A stretch of 64,000 bases of DNA from Hyphomicrobiales bacterium (GTDB lineage Bacteria; Pseudomonadota; Alphaproteobacteria; Rhizobiales; Beijerinckiaceae): contig JAIXTP010000009.1 in the NCBI GenBank assembly GCA_027483895.1, positions 1 to 64,000 of the forward strand, given 5' to 3'. The position numbers were made by a program, and so were the translations under genes. How positions within the stretch are numbered: the first letter of the stretch is position 1; every line of letters starts with the position of its first letter. Below the pieces are notes generated by a model. The model was not told where the DNA came from. It ran no database searches and worked only from the letters and a program-made list of their open reading frames with translations. This document shows positions 34,766 through 43,779 of this stretch, piece by piece.

Positions 34766-37258
34766 ATGCCTTCATTCTCGCGCAGTCTCGAGAATTCCCT
34801 GCATAAGGCGCTGGCCTACGCCAATGAGCGCCACCATGAATATGCGACTCTCGAACATCTGCTTCTGGCGCTGATCGACGATCAGGACGCGGCGGCGGTG
34901 ATGAGGGCCTGTAGCGTCGATCTCGACCTGCTGCGCCGCAATCTCCTGAATTACGTCGACGAGGATCTCGCCAATCTGGTGGGCGAGACGGGCGACGACT
35001 CGAAGCCCACCGCGGGCTTCCAGCGCGTGATCCAGCGCGCCGTCATCCATGTCCAGTCGTCCGGCCGGGAAGAGGTGACGGGGGCGAACGTGCTCGTGGC
35101 GATCTTCGCCGAGCGCGAGAGCCATGCCGCCTATTTCCTGCAGGAGCAGGACATGACCCGTTACGACGCGGTCAACTACATCTCGCACGGCATCGCCAAG
35201 CGGGCCGGTCTCAACGAGACCCGCCCCAATCGCGGCGCGGACGAGGAGCCCGCCGAGCGCGGCGGGGCCTCGACCGGCGAGGAAGGGCAGGGCGGCCGCG
35301 CCAAGAAGGGCGAGGCGCTCGACGCTTATTGCGTCAACCTCAACAAGAAGGCCCGCGAAGGGAAGATCGACCCGCTGATCGGCCGGGAATCCGAAGTGCA
35401 GCGGACGATCCAGGTGCTCTGCCGGCGCCAGAAGAACAATCCGCTCCTCGTCGGCGATCCCGGCGTGGGCAAGACCGCGATCGCGGAAGGCCTCGCGCTG
35501 AAGATCATCCGCGGGCAGGTGCCCGAAGTGCTCGAGGACGCGACGGTCTTCGCCCTCGACATGGGAACGCTGCTCGCCGGCACCCGCTATCGCGGCGATT
35601 TCGAAGAGCGCCTCAAGCAGGTGATGAAGGAGATCGAGCAGCACCCCAAGGCGATCATGTTCATCGACGAGATCCACACGGTCATCGGCGCCGGTGCGAC
35701 CTCGGGCGGGGCCATGGACGCCTCGAACCTGCTCAAGCCCGCGCTGGCTCAGGGCACCCTGCGCTGCATCGGCTCGACCACCTACAAGGAATACCGCCAG
35801 TATTTCGAGAAGGACCGCGCGCTCGTCCGCCGCTTCCAGAAGATCGACGTGAACGAACCGTCGGTGCCGGACGCGATCGAGATCCTGAAGGGGTTGAAGC
35901 CTTATTTCGAAGACTTCCACCACCTGAAATACACGAACGACGCCATCAAGGCGGCGGTGGAGCTGTCCGCGCGCTACATCCATGACCGGAAGCTGCCCGA
36001 CAAGGCGATCGACGTGATCGACGAGACGGGCGCCTCGCAGATGCTCGTTCCCGAGAACCGCCGCAAGAAGACGATCGGCGTGAAGGAGATCGAGGCTACC
36101 ATCGCGACCATGGCGCGCATCCCGCCCAAGACCGTCTCCAAGGACGACGCGGAGGTGCTCCGGAACCTCGAAGAGAGCCTCAAGCGGGTCGTCTACGGTC
36201 AGGACACGGCCATCGGCGCGCTGTCTTCGGCGATCAAGCTCGCCCGCGCGGGTCTGCGCGATCCCGAAAAGCCCATCGGAAACTATCTCTTCGCCGGTCC
36301 CACCGGCGTCGGCAAGACCGAGGTCGCGCGGCGTCTCGCCGAGACGCTGGGCGTCGAGCTGATCCGCTTCGACATGTCGGAATACATGGAGCGCCACACG
36401 GTCTCGCGGCTGATCGGCGCGCCTCCCGGCTATGTCGGCTTCGATCAGGGCGGGCTTCTGACCGACGGCGTAGACCAGCATCCGCATTGCGTGCTCCTGC
36501 TCGACGAGATCGAGAAGGCGCATCCGGATCTGTTCAACATCCTTCTGCAGATCATGGATCACGGGAAACTGACCGACCACAACGGCAAGCAGGTCGATTT
36601 CCGGAACGTGATCCTGATCATGACCACGAATGCGGGCGCCGCCGATCTCGCCAAGCCCGCCTTCGGCTTCACGCGGACCAAGCGGGAGGGGGACGATCAG
36701 GAGGCGATCAACAGGCTCTTCGCGCCCGAATTCCGCAATCGCCTCGATGCGGTGATCTCCTTCGGCCAGCTGCCGAAGGAAGTTGTCGCGCAGGTCGTCG
36801 ACAAATTCGTGCTGCAGCTCGAGGCGCAGCTCGCCGACCGCAACGTCACGATCGAACTGTCGGACGAGGCCCGCGCCTGGCTCGTCGAGCACGGCTATGA
36901 CGAGACCATGGGCGCCCGCCCGATGGCGCGGCTCATCCAGACGACGATCAAGACGCCGCTGGCCGACGAGGTCCTGTTCGGCAAGCTCAAGGGCGGCGGT
37001 GCGGTGCGCGTGGTCGTCACCGAGACGGACGGCAAGAAGGCGCTCGCCTTCGAATATCCGGAACCGGTGGCGGTCCCCGTGCCCGAGAAGGAAATCGTCA
37101 AGGCGGCCGCGAAGAAGAAACGCGCCTCGGTGAAGGCGGCGGGTAAAGCCGCGGCCAAGTCCGGTCCCAAATCGGACCCCAAGCCCGCCCCCAAGCCCGC
37201 CCCCAAGCGGCCTTCGCCCACCGGCCCGAAAGTCAGGGCGGGTGACAGGGACGCCTGA
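34766..37258 (+). CDS. clpA: ATP-dependent Clp protease ATP-binding subunit ClpA
   Basis: 830 residues. Order: Clp N-domain repeats (1-145), first AAA+ module with Walker A GDPGVGKTAI near 230 and Walker B IMFIDEIHTVIGAG near 296, second AAA+ module with Walker A GPTGVGKTEV near 511 and VLLLDEIEKAHPD near 575, then the small domain. It unfolds substrates for ClpP. The last 60 or so residues are a Lys/Ala/Pro tail absent from E. coli ClpA (758 residues). It follows clpS closely. Confidence 0.97.
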   Translation: MPSFSRSLENSLHKALAYANERHHEYATLEHLLLALIDDQDAAAVMRACSVDLDLLRRNLLNYVDEDLANLVGETGDDSKPTAGFQRVIQRAVIHVQSSGREEVTGANVLVAIFAERESHAAYFLQEQDMTRYDAVNYISHGIAKRAGLNETRPNRGADEEPAERGGASTGEEGQGGRAKKGEALDAYCVNLNKKAREGKIDPLIGRESEVQRTIQVLCRRQKNNPLLVGDPGVGKTAIAEGLALKIIRGQVPEVLEDATVFALDMGTLLAGTRYRGDFEERLKQVMKEIEQHPKAIMFIDEIHTVIGAGATSGGAMDASNLLKPALAQGTLRCIGSTTYKEYRQYFEKDRALVRRFQKIDVNEPSVPDAIEILKGLKPYFEDFHHLKYTNDAIKAAVELSARYIHDRKLPDKAIDVIDETGASQMLVPENRRKKTIGVKEIEATIATMARIPPKTVSKDDAEVLRNLEESLKRVVYGQDTAIGALSSAIKLARAGLRDPEKPIGNYLFAGPTGVGKTEVARRLAETLGVELIRFDMSEYMERHTVSRLIGAPPGYVGFDQGGLLTDGVDQHPHCVLLLDEIEKAHPDLFNILLQIMDHGKLTDHNGKQVDFRNVILIMTTNAGAADLAKPAFGFTRTKREGDDQEAINRLFAPEFRNRLDAVISFGQLPKEVVAQVVDKFVLQLEAQLADRNVTIELSDEARAWLVEHGYDETMGARPMARLIQTTIKTPLADEVLFGKLKGGGAVRVVVTETDGKKALAFEYPEPVAVPVPEKEIVKAAAKKKRASVKAAGKAAAKSGPKSDPKPAPKPAPKRPSPTGPKVRAGDRDA

Positions 37259-37269
37259 GGTTATATAAC
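37242..37269 (+). promoter_or_regulatory. Candidate promoter at the clpA end
   Basis: GTGACA (37242-37247) and TATAAC (37264-37269), spacer 16 bp, each one mismatch from consensus. The predicted start of transcription falls at about 37275-37278, on or next to the ATG of the following 57-codon ORF. Confidence 0.5.
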
Positions 37270-37277
37270 CGCACCTT

Positions 37278-37451
37278 ATGGGCGAGTGGTCTGATACGCG
37301 GCGGGCGCGGCGAAGGCGCCGGGAACGGGGCGAGGAAATCCTCGCCTGGTTTCTCGTGCCCGCCATCGCGGCGCTTCTGCTCTGGGCCGGTCTTGAACTG
37401 AAGGACCGTGTCGCGGCGGGAATTTCGGTCGCTCTCGGCCTCTCGCGCTGA
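37278..37451 (+). CDS. Small Arg-rich single-span membrane protein, probably leaderless
   Basis: 57 residues, starting MGEWSDTRRARRRRERGEE. A strongly basic N-terminus (residues 8-16) is followed by one hydrophobic segment (about 20-37, ILAWFLVPAIAALLLWAG) and a short amphipathic tail. No Shine-Dalgarno precedes the ATG; instead a promoter with a -10 box 8 bp upstream suggests a leaderless mRNA. The positive-inside rule would place the N-terminus in the cytoplasm. No family recognised. Confidence 0.5.
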   Translation: MGEWSDTRRARRRRRERGEEILAWFLVPAIAALLLWAGLELKDRVAAGISVALGLSR

Positions 37452-37552
37452 GCGGGAGACCCGCCGGGCGGAATGCTCCCATTCGTTCCGCGCAGTTGTC
37501 GCTTCGGCGGGCGGCGTTATCGTGTCGCCTCCCGCGTTCGGACCTATACCCT

Positions 37553-38287
37553 TTGCACGGCGTTCTTCCCTCTCCGTCTTCCTCCGCCCTGCGCTTCTGG
37601 GCCAAGGGCTTCAAGGACGCCGCGTCCTTGCCCGCGCCGCTCTTGGCGATGGGGCTCATCGGCATCGGGCCTCTGGCGCTCGCCGTGGGGCATCCGCTCG
37701 GGGCGGCGATCGCGTCCACGCTGTTCGTCTGGGCGGGTCCGGCGCAGGTCTTGTTTTACGGGGGGCTCGCGGCCGGATTGTCGCCGCTAGGCATCGCGAC
37801 TGCGGTGACGCTCTCCTCGGTCCGCTTCCTGCCGATGACCATGTCCTTGCTGCCGCTGGTCCGGCGGCCCGGGCAGAGCCTTCTGCAGCAATTGCTTATG
37901 TCGCATTTCGTGACCGTGACGGTCTGGTCGGAGTCGCTGCGCCGCCTGCCGCATATGCCGCAGGAAGAGCGCGTGCCGTATTATTTCGGCTTCGCGATGG
38001 CCTGCTGCTCCATCTCAACTCTGGCGACGGGCGTCGGCTATCTGCTGAGCGGTCAGGCGCCTCTGCCGATCGCAGCGGGTCTTCTGTTCCTGACGCCCAT
38101 GTTCTTCACGGTTTCGATCTCGGCCGGCGCGCGGGGGCTGTCGGACGGCGTGGCGATCGCGTCCGGCTTTCTGCTCCAGCCTATCGCTCTGGCGCTGATC
38201 GGGCCCGAACTCGATCTCTTGCTGGTCGGCCTCGTGGGCGGCACGGCGGCCTTCGTCCTCGACCGTTCCCGGACGAGGGCGGCATGA
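37553..38287 (+). CDS. azlC: AzlC family branched-chain amino acid exporter, large subunit
   Basis: About 244 residues if started at TTG 37553; the frame is open from TTG 37496. The body is AzlC: GFKDAASLPAPLLAMGLIGIGPLALA, SSVRFLPMTMSLLPLVR, YYFGFAMACCSISTLATGVGYLL, with about seven membrane segments. With AzlD it exports branched-chain amino acids or analogues. No ATG and no Shine-Dalgarno are available near the family start, so the start is unsure. Its stop overlaps the azlD ATG by 4 nt (ATGA). Confidence 0.85.
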   Translation: MHGVLPSPSSSALRFWAKGFKDAASLPAPLLAMGLIGIGPLALAVGHPLGAAIASTLFVWAGPAQVLFYGGLAAGLSPLGIATAVTLSSVRFLPMTMSLLPLVRRPGQSLLQQLLMSHFVTVTVWSESLRRLPHMPQEERVPYYFGFAMACCSISTLATGVGYLLSGQAPLPIAAGLLFLTPMFFTVSISAGARGLSDGVAIASGFLLQPIALALIGPELDLLLVGLVGGTAAFVLDRSRTRAA

Positions 38288-38622
38288 TCCCCGTTGCGCT
38301 CGAGCCCTATCTGCTGCTCGCCTTCGCAGCCGTCATTCCCACGGCGATCTGGCGGATTTCGGCCGTGCTGCTGGCACGCCGCATCCGCGAAACCTCGCCG
38401 GTCTTCGATTGGGTCCGGTTCGTCGCGACCGCTCTGTTGGCGGGCGTCGTCGTGAAGCTGATCTTCTCGCCGAGCGGTGCTCTGGGCGCCGTGCCGCTCT
38501 ACGGCCGGCTCGGCGGGGTGGCGGCCGCGCTGGCGACCTTCTTCTTCGCCGGTCGCCGCGAGCTTCTCGCCATCGCGGTCGGCGAAGCGGTGCTGATCGG
38601 ATCCTATTTTCTGGCGAATTGA
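38284..38622 (+). CDS. azlD: AzlD family branched-chain amino acid exporter, small subunit
   Basis: A 112-residue protein with four hydrophobic segments, starting MIPVALEPYLLLAFAAVIPT. WRISAVLLARRI and the VRFVATALLAGVVVKLIF segment fit AzlD. Its ATG overlaps the azlC stop by 4 nt, so both are made together and form the exporter. Its 3' end overlaps the convergent BenE-type gene by 19 nt. Confidence 0.88.
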   Translation: MIPVALEPYLLLAFAAVIPTAIWRISAVLLARRIRETSPVFDWVRFVATALLAGVVVKLIFSPSGALGAVPLYGRLGGVAAALATFFFAGRRELLAIAVGEAVLIGSYFLAN

Positions 38623-39800
38623 GCCCGAAGGCGATCGAGCCCGAGGATCGCAGCACCGGCCAGCAGACCCCAGAAGGCCGATCCGATTCCGAACAGCGCC
38701 ATGCCGGACGCCGTCACGACGAAAGTGACGACGGCCGCTTCCCGGCGCTCGGCATCGGCCATGCCCGCCTGCAGCGCGGAAGCGAGCGAGCCGAGCAACG
38801 CCAATCCGGCGACCGCCTCGACGAGGATCCGGCCGGAGCCGGCGATCAGCGCCGCGGCCCCGCCCGCCACGACGCCGAAGACGATGTAGGCGAGGCCCGC
38901 CGTGACGGCGGCCTGCCAGCGGCGGGCCGGGTCGGGCTCGGCTTCGGGCGAGGCGCAGAGCGCGGCCGTGATGGCCGCCAGATTGACGCCATGGGCACCG
39001 AAGGGGGCGGCGAGAAGGCTGAACAGTCCCGTCCCCCGCAACAGGCCGTTGAAGTCCGGCCGGTACCCGTTCGCGTTGAGGACCGCATATCCGGGGATGT
39101 TCTGCGAGGCCATGGTGACGATGAAGAGCGGCAGCGCGATGCCGATCAGCGCCGCGACCGAGAAGGCGGGCATGATGAAGACGGGAGCGGCGAAAAGGCT
39201 CGTGCCGTCCGCGCCCGAGCCCGCCCCCTGAGCGAGCAGGATCAGGACCGCGACGAGCGCCGCCGCGGGAACGGCGAAAAGGCGGCGGATCCGCGCCATG
39301 GCGGCCCAGACCGCGACGACGGCGCAGGCGGCTGCCGGGACCTGCAGCACAGCCTTCACCGGCGCGAGACAGAGCGGCAGGAGAATGCCCGCGAGCATCG
39401 CATTGGCCAGCGGCCCGGGAATGGCCGCCACCGCCCGCCCGAGCGGGCGCCAAAGACCGGCGAGAACGATCAGGGCGGACGTCACGAGAAAGGCCCCGAC
39501 GGCAACGGGAAAGCCGCCGTCCGGAACGGCGGAGGCGGCGAGCAGCGCCCCGCCCGGCGTCGACCATGCGATGGAGACCGGCACCCGCAGGCGCCACGCG
39601 AGGACGACGGCGCAGAGCCCCATGGCGACCGAGAGAGCCATGAGGCCGGACGCGGCTTCGGCGGTGGAGGCGCCCACCCCGGCAAGGCCGTTCAGGACGA
39701 CGGCGAAGGAACTGCCGAAGCCGACGCAGGCGGCGACCAGCCCGGCGCCGACGGCCTGCCAGGAGATCGAGCGTTCGGACGTCGTCGCTTCAGCGGACAT
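38604..39800 (-). CDS. BenE/YdcO family transporter
   Basis: 398 residues with about twelve membrane segments, starting MSAEATTSERSISWQAVGAG. BenE features: GFGSSFAVVLNGL, PVSIAWSTPGGALL near residue 74, LPLFIVTMASQNIPGYAVLNANGY near 225 and APFGAHGVNLAAITAALCA near 263. The family includes benzoate:H+ symporters, but the substrate cannot be set without a benzoate operon nearby, and none is present. Its start overlaps the HIT gene end by 11 nt. Confidence 0.88.
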   Translation of the reverse strand: MSAEATTSERSISWQAVGAGLVAACVGFGSSFAVVLNGLAGVGASTAEAASGLMALSVAMGLCAVVLAWRLRVPVSIAWSTPGGALLAASAVPDGGFPVAVGAFLVTSALIVLAGLWRPLGRAVAAIPGPLANAMLAGILLPLCLAPVKAVLQVPAAACAVVAVWAAMARIRRLFAVPAAALVAVLILLAQGAGSGADGTSLFAAPVFIMPAFSVAALIGIALPLFIVTMASQNIPGYAVLNANGYRPDFNGLLRGTGLFSLLAAPFGAHGVNLAAITAALCASPEAEPDPARRWQAAVTAGLAYIVFGVVAGGAAALIAGSGRILVEAVAGLALLGSLASALQAGMADAERREAAVVTFVVTASGMALFGIGSAFWGLLAGAAILGLDRLRAQFARK

Positions 39801-40221
39801 CGGCCAGCGCGGCGCGGATCTTCGCGGCGTGCGCTTCGAGGATCTCCGGCTTTTCCATCGCGCCCGTATGGGGGCGGAGAGCGATGCCGTCCCAGCGCGG
39901 CAGCACGTGGAAGTGGATGTGGAACACCACCTGTCCGCCCGCCGGTTCCGAGAACTGCTGCAGGGTGATGCCGTCGGCCTTCATCCCCGCCTTCACGGCC
40001 TTGGCGACCTTCTGGACGGAGGGCATCAGCGCCGCGAGATCGGCGGGCGCGATGTCGAGGATGTTGCGCGCGGCGGCCTTCGGGATGACCAGCACATGGC
40101 CGTCGGCGCGGGGCATGATGTCCATGAAGGCGAAGGCGACGTCGTCCTCATGCACCTTCGTGCAGGGCATCTCGCCGCGAATGATCTTCGCGAAGATGTT
40201 GTTCGGATCATAGGTCGTCAT
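39790..40221 (-). CDS. HIT family nucleotide-binding hydrolase
   Basis: A 143-residue HIT protein starting MTTYDPNNIFAKIIRGEMPC. The histidine triad HIHFH is at residues 101-105, preceded by FSEPAGGQVVF. Members hydrolyse AMP-lysine, AMP-NH2 or dinucleoside polyphosphates. It is co-directional with the BenE-type gene and overlaps it by 11 nt, so they may form a two-gene unit. Confidence 0.93.
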   Translation of the reverse strand: MTTYDPNNIFAKIIRGEMPCTKVHEDDVAFAFMDIMPRADGHVLVIPKAAARNILDIAPADLAALMPSVQKVAKAVKAGMKADGITLQQFSEPAGGQVVFHIHFHVLPRWDGIALRPHTGAMEKPEILEAHAAKIRAALADVR

Positions 40222-40309
40222 GAAGTCCTCCGCCGCGGGCCGTCCTGTCCGCAGTAGCGGATTCCCGGGCGGGGCGGGAGGGGGATGGGTGCCGTGACGG
40301 TTCGGGAGG

Positions 40310-41503
40310 TCAGTCCTGCTCCTCCTCGCCGCCGCGCCGGAAGGGGCTCGCCGTTTCGAGCTCCTCATGAAGCGAGGCGACGTAACGCCTTTCGCGTTCG
40401 AGATATTCCGCCACGGCACGCCGCAGGCCGAGATCCGCGAGCCAGTGTGCGGACCGCGTCTCGACGGGGAGATAGCCGCGGGCGAGCTTGTGTTCGCCCT
40501 GCGCGCCGGCTTCGACGCGGGCGAGACCCTTCTCGATCGCGAAGTCGATTGCGCGGTGATAGCAGACCTCGAAATGCAGGAAGGGGTGATCCTCGATGCA
40601 GCCCCAATTTCGCCCGTAAAGCGCGTCGTCGCCGATGAAGTTGATCGCTCCCGCGATGGGGCGACCGTCACGGCTCGCGATGACGAGCAGGATGCGGTCG
40701 GCCATCCGCTCGCCGACCAGCGAGAAGAACGAACGGGTCAGGTAAGGGCGCCCCCATTTCCGCGAGCCCGTATCCATGTAGAAGGCGAAGAAGGCGTCCC
40801 AATGCGCCTCGGTGATCGTCGGGCCCGTCAGGGACTCGATCGTGATCCCGTTGCGGAGCGCCTCGCGCCGTTCCCGCTTCAGCGCCTTGCGTTTGCGTGA
40901 AGCGAGTTCGCCGAGAAAATCGTCGTAACTGCCGTAGCCCGCATTGGACCAGTGGAATTGCCGGTCCGTGCGAAGGAGGTAGCCGTTCTCGGTCAGGAGC
41001 TCGGCCTCGTCCTTTTCAAGAAACGTGGCATGGACCGACGAAGCGCCCGTACGGTCGCAGAGGGTCTGGAGCCCCCGGGCGAGCAGGCGGCGGATCCGCA
41101 GGGCGTCGCCGCCGCTCGCCAGCAGGCGGGGGCCCGCCGCAGGCGTGAAGGGAACGGCGACCTGGATCTTGGGGTAATAGCGGCCGCCGGCGCGCATATA
41201 GGCTTCCGCCCAGCCGTGATCGAAGACGTATTCGCCTTGGCTGTGGGCCTTCAGATAGGACGGCGCGGCGCCCCGCAGCCGGCCTTCGGCGTCGCGGACG
41301 GCCAAGTGCGCCGGAGACCAGCCGCTGCGCCCGCCGACCGAACCCGATTCTTCCAGAGCGGACAGGAAGGCGTGGGACACGAAAGGGTTCGGAGTCCGCC
41401 CGCCCCGGGCGACGGCACCGGCGCAGGCGTCCCATTCCGCCGGATCGAAGGCCGAGAGCGTCGTCTCGACGCCGACCTCGAAGTCGTTCTCGTCCTTCGT
41501 CAT
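40310..41503 (-). CDS. GNAT/DUF482 family protein
   Basis: A 397-residue protein. It has the DUF482 segments TPNPFVSHAFLSALEESGS near residue 37, YVFDHGWAEAYMRAGGRYYPKIQVAVPFTP near 91 and LHFEVCYHRAIDFAIEKGLARVEAGAQGEHKLARGY near 310. The fold is a tandem GNAT of the FemAB-like (peptidoglycan-interpeptide) superfamily. The amino-acyl acceptor is unknown. It is co-directional with GDPD (37 nt between them). Confidence 0.85.
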   Translation of the reverse strand: MTKDENDFEVGVETTLSAFDPAEWDACAGAVARGGRTPNPFVSHAFLSALEESGSVGGRSGWSPAHLAVRDAEGRLRGAAPSYLKAHSQGEYVFDHGWAEAYMRAGGRYYPKIQVAVPFTPAAGPRLLASGGDALRIRRLLARGLQTLCDRTGASSVHATFLEKDEAELLTENGYLLRTDRQFHWSNAGYGSYDDFLGELASRKRKALKRERREALRNGITIESLTGPTITEAHWDAFFAFYMDTGSRKWGRPYLTRSFFSLVGERMADRILLVIASRDGRPIAGAINFIGDDALYGRNWGCIEDHPFLHFEVCYHRAIDFAIEKGLARVEAGAQGEHKLARGYLPVETRSAHWLADLGLRRAVAEYLERERRYVASLHEELETASPFRRGGEEEQD

Positions 41504-41540
41504 GCCGGAAAGGGTAGCGGAGCCGTGCAGGCGGACAAGT

Positions 41541-42287
41541 TCAGGGGATGAAACCTTCGAAGATCATCTGGTCCGCATGGCGGCGCGCCCGATGCCGGTC
41601 CTCGTCCGTACGGACGGTCCAAGCCAACACCGGCAACCCCGCCGCGACGCGGCAGAGATAGGGCGCGGCGGAGAAAAGATCGCTCACGCGCCATGACAGA
41701 AAGTCCGGCAAGGACTCTGCGAAATGCAGAAGATTCGACATCACGTGCCGCTGCTCCGCGCTCAGCTCCGCATAAGCGCCGCCTTCGAAGACGGACTGCC
41801 CGACGATGCCGCGCGGCCTCTCGGGAGCGATCTCCCTCAACAACGCGACCACCGCGGGGTCGAAGGACTTCACGGCGACCGGGGCCTCGTTCCCGGCAAG
41901 AATCTGGGCGATCCGGCGCGCGAGGCGGAGATCGCCGTCGAAGCGGCTCTTGATCTCGACGATCACGGGAACGCGGCCCGCGACGCGGGCGAGCAATTCC
42001 GAAAGCGTCGGAATGCCGTCTTCGCCGTCCTTCAGGCGGACGGAGCGCAATTCGGCGGCGGTGAGATCGGCGACGGCACCGCTCCGGCCCGCGAGCCGGT
42101 CGAGCGTCTCGTCATGAAAGACGACCGCCTCTCCGTCGGCGGAAAGGCGGACGTCGCATTCGATCGCGAAGCCGTGGACGACGGCGCAATCCGCCGCCGA
42201 CAGGGAGTTCTCGACATGGCCGCGCGAAGCGTCGTGCAGACCGCGATGGGCGATCGGGCGCTCGGTCAACCAGTCGGGAACGGGCAT
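41541..42287 (-). CDS. Glycerophosphodiester phosphodiesterase
   Basis: A 248-residue TIM-barrel GDPD. Catalytic motifs: IAHRGLHD near residue 12, ENSLSA near 26, ECDVRLSADGEAVVFHDETLDR near 43 and VIVEIKSRF near 108. It hydrolyses glycerophosphodiesters to glycerol 3-phosphate and an alcohol. No signal peptide, so cytoplasmic. Its ATG shares one base with the stop of the upstream ridA (TGATG), so the two are translationally coupled. Confidence 0.93.
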   Translation of the reverse strand: MPVPDWLTERPIAHRGLHDASRGHVENSLSAADCAVVHGFAIECDVRLSADGEAVVFHDETLDRLAGRSGAVADLTAAELRSVRLKDGEDGIPTLSELLARVAGRVPVIVEIKSRFDGDLRLARRIAQILAGNEAPVAVKSFDPAVVALLREIAPERPRGIVGQSVFEGGAYAELSAEQRHVMSNLLHFAESLPDFLSWRVSDLFSAAPYLCRVAAGLPVLAWTVRTDEDRHRARRHADQMIFEGFIP

Positions 42288-42754
42288 CAGGACACCTCGA
42301 ACATGGCCTCGGCTTCGACGGCACAATCGAGCGGCAACTGCGCGACTCCGATCGTGGTGCGCGCGTGCCGTCCCGCATCGCCCAGAGCGAGAACCATCAG
42401 GTCCGACGCTCCGTTCATCACCGCGGGCAGGGAATCGTAATCGGGCGTCGCGTTGATGAAGCCGCCCAAGCGGATGCAGCGGCGGATTCCGTCGAGCGAG
42501 CCCAATGCCGCGCGGGCCTGCGCCAGCACGTTGATCGCGCAGAGCCGCGCCGCGGCCTGGCCGTCGGCGAGCGAAACGGAGCCGCCGAGCTTGCCCTTGT
42601 GGGCCGGCGCGAGCTTGCCGTCCGCACCGAGGCACAATTGCCCCGACACGACGAGCAGCGAGCCCGAGCGGACGCAGGGCACGTAATTGGCGAGCGGGGC
42701 CGCCGGAACGGGCAATGCGATGCCGTTCGCGCGCAGGCGGTCTTCGATGGTCAT
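42287..42754 (-). CDS. RidA family enamine/imine deaminase
   Basis: A 155-residue RidA/YjgF-like protein of the longer subgroup. Core: YVPCVRSGSLLVVSGQLCL near residue 24, AARLCAINVLAQARAALGSLDGI near 68, DLMVLALGDAGRHARTTIGVAQLPLDCAVEAEAMFEV at the end. The Arg in GRHARTTIGV is the usual substrate-binding Arg. It removes reactive enamines from PLP enzymes. It is coupled to GDPD and divergent from eipB. Confidence 0.9.
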   Translation of the reverse strand: MTIEDRLRANGIALPVPAAPLANYVPCVRSGSLLVVSGQLCLGADGKLAPAHKGKLGGSVSLADGQAAARLCAINVLAQARAALGSLDGIRRCIRLGGFINATPDYDSLPAVMNGASDLMVLALGDAGRHARTTIGVAQLPLDCAVEAEAMFEVS

Positions 42755-42857
42755 CAACGCTTTCTCCTCCGGCCGAGGCCTGAATTTCCGCCCCGAAGCA
42801 TTGGCGTACCCCGTCCGGTCGCCTATCTTCGACCCTATGGCGGGACGGAGACAAGAC

Positions 42858-43673
42858 ATGCGTGATCGGCTGCGCTTCGCGCTCCTCGGATTGGCCGCGG
42901 TCCTGCCGGCGGCGGCCGTCGCCGCGCCTCCCGTGCTGGCGCCGCACCGCGCGGTCTACGATCTGAGCCTTTCGAAGAGCACCGGGGCGAACGGTCTCGA
43001 ATCCGCCTCCGGGCGCATCGTGCTGGAGATCACGGGCTCGGCCTGCGACGGCTATGCGCAGAACATCCGTCAGGTGGTCGATCTCGATACGGGCGCCGGC
43101 CGCGTCCGCCTCGACCATCGTGCGACGACCTACGAGACGGGGGAGGGCGATCGCCTCCGCTTCCGCAAGGACGTGCGCAAGAGCGACCAGCCCGATGAAG
43201 TGCTCGACGGATCCGCCGAGCGGCGAGCGGGCGCGATCCTCGTCGAGACGACCGCTCCGAAGAAGGAAAAGCACCGTCTGGCCGACGGCATCTTCCCCGC
43301 GCGCCACCAGATCATGATGATCGAGGCCGCGCGCGCCGGAACGGGACGGCTGGAGGCGAAGCTCTTCGACGGGGCGGACGAACCCGACAAGCTCTCCGAC
43401 GCGATCGCCGTGATCGGGCCGCCCGCCAAGGGCGGCGCGGAAGCGCTCGACGAGCCGTCCCGCGCCGCCGGTCTCGCCGACGTGCCGCGCTGGCCCGTGT
43501 CATTGAGTTTCTTCGAGGCGGGGGGCGGGGACCAGCAGCCGACGCACACGATCTCCTTCGAAATGTTCGACAACGGCATCGCCCGGCGCCTCACGCTCGA
43601 CTACGGCGACTTCGTGATGAAGGGCGAATTGAAGGCGCTCGAAATGCTGAAGGCGCCCGCCTGCTCCAAGTGA
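42858..43673 (+). CDS. eipB: EipB-type cell envelope protein (DUF1849)
   Basis: A 271-residue secreted protein. Signal peptide at residues 1-23 (LRFALLGLAAVLPAAAVAA), then LAPHRAVYDLSLS, GSACDGYAQNIRQVV and GELKALEMLKAPACSK. Cys63 and Cys269 match the pair that forms the disulfide in Brucella EipB, a periplasmic beta-spiral protein that maintains envelope integrity. ATG 42858 was chosen because GGACGGAG lies upstream; ATG 42837 is an alternative. It is divergent from ridA. Confidence 0.85.
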   Translation: MRDRLRFALLGLAAVLPAAAVAAPPVLAPHRAVYDLSLSKSTGANGLESASGRIVLEITGSACDGYAQNIRQVVDLDTGAGRVRLDHRATTYETGEGDRLRFRKDVRKSDQPDEVLDGSAERRAGAILVETTAPKKEKHRLADGIFPARHQIMMIEAARAGTGRLEAKLFDGADEPDKLSDAIAVIGPPAKGGAEALDEPSRAAGLADVPRWPVSLSFFEAGGGDQQPTHTISFEMFDNGIARRLTLDYGDFVMKGELKALEMLKAPACSK

Positions 43674-43708
43674 AGCCGCGCAGGGCGGCGGCACCGTCGC
43701 GCGCGCCC

Positions 43709-43737
43709 TTGCTTTTCCGGGTCTTCGCGTCTATAGC
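43709..43737 (+). promoter_or_regulatory. rpsB promoter
   Basis: TTGCTT at 43709-43714 and TATAGC at 43732-43737 with a 17-bp spacer. The predicted start near 43744 leaves a leader of about 94 nt before rpsB. Confidence 0.65.
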
Positions 43738-43779
43738 CCGCGCCATCCCACACGCGGAGAAAAGGCTTCGGCCTGTCCG

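Noticed and set aside
34772-37366. 864-codon minus-strand open frame opposite clpA
   Set aside because: Antisense shadow; clpA has both AAA+ modules on the plus strand.
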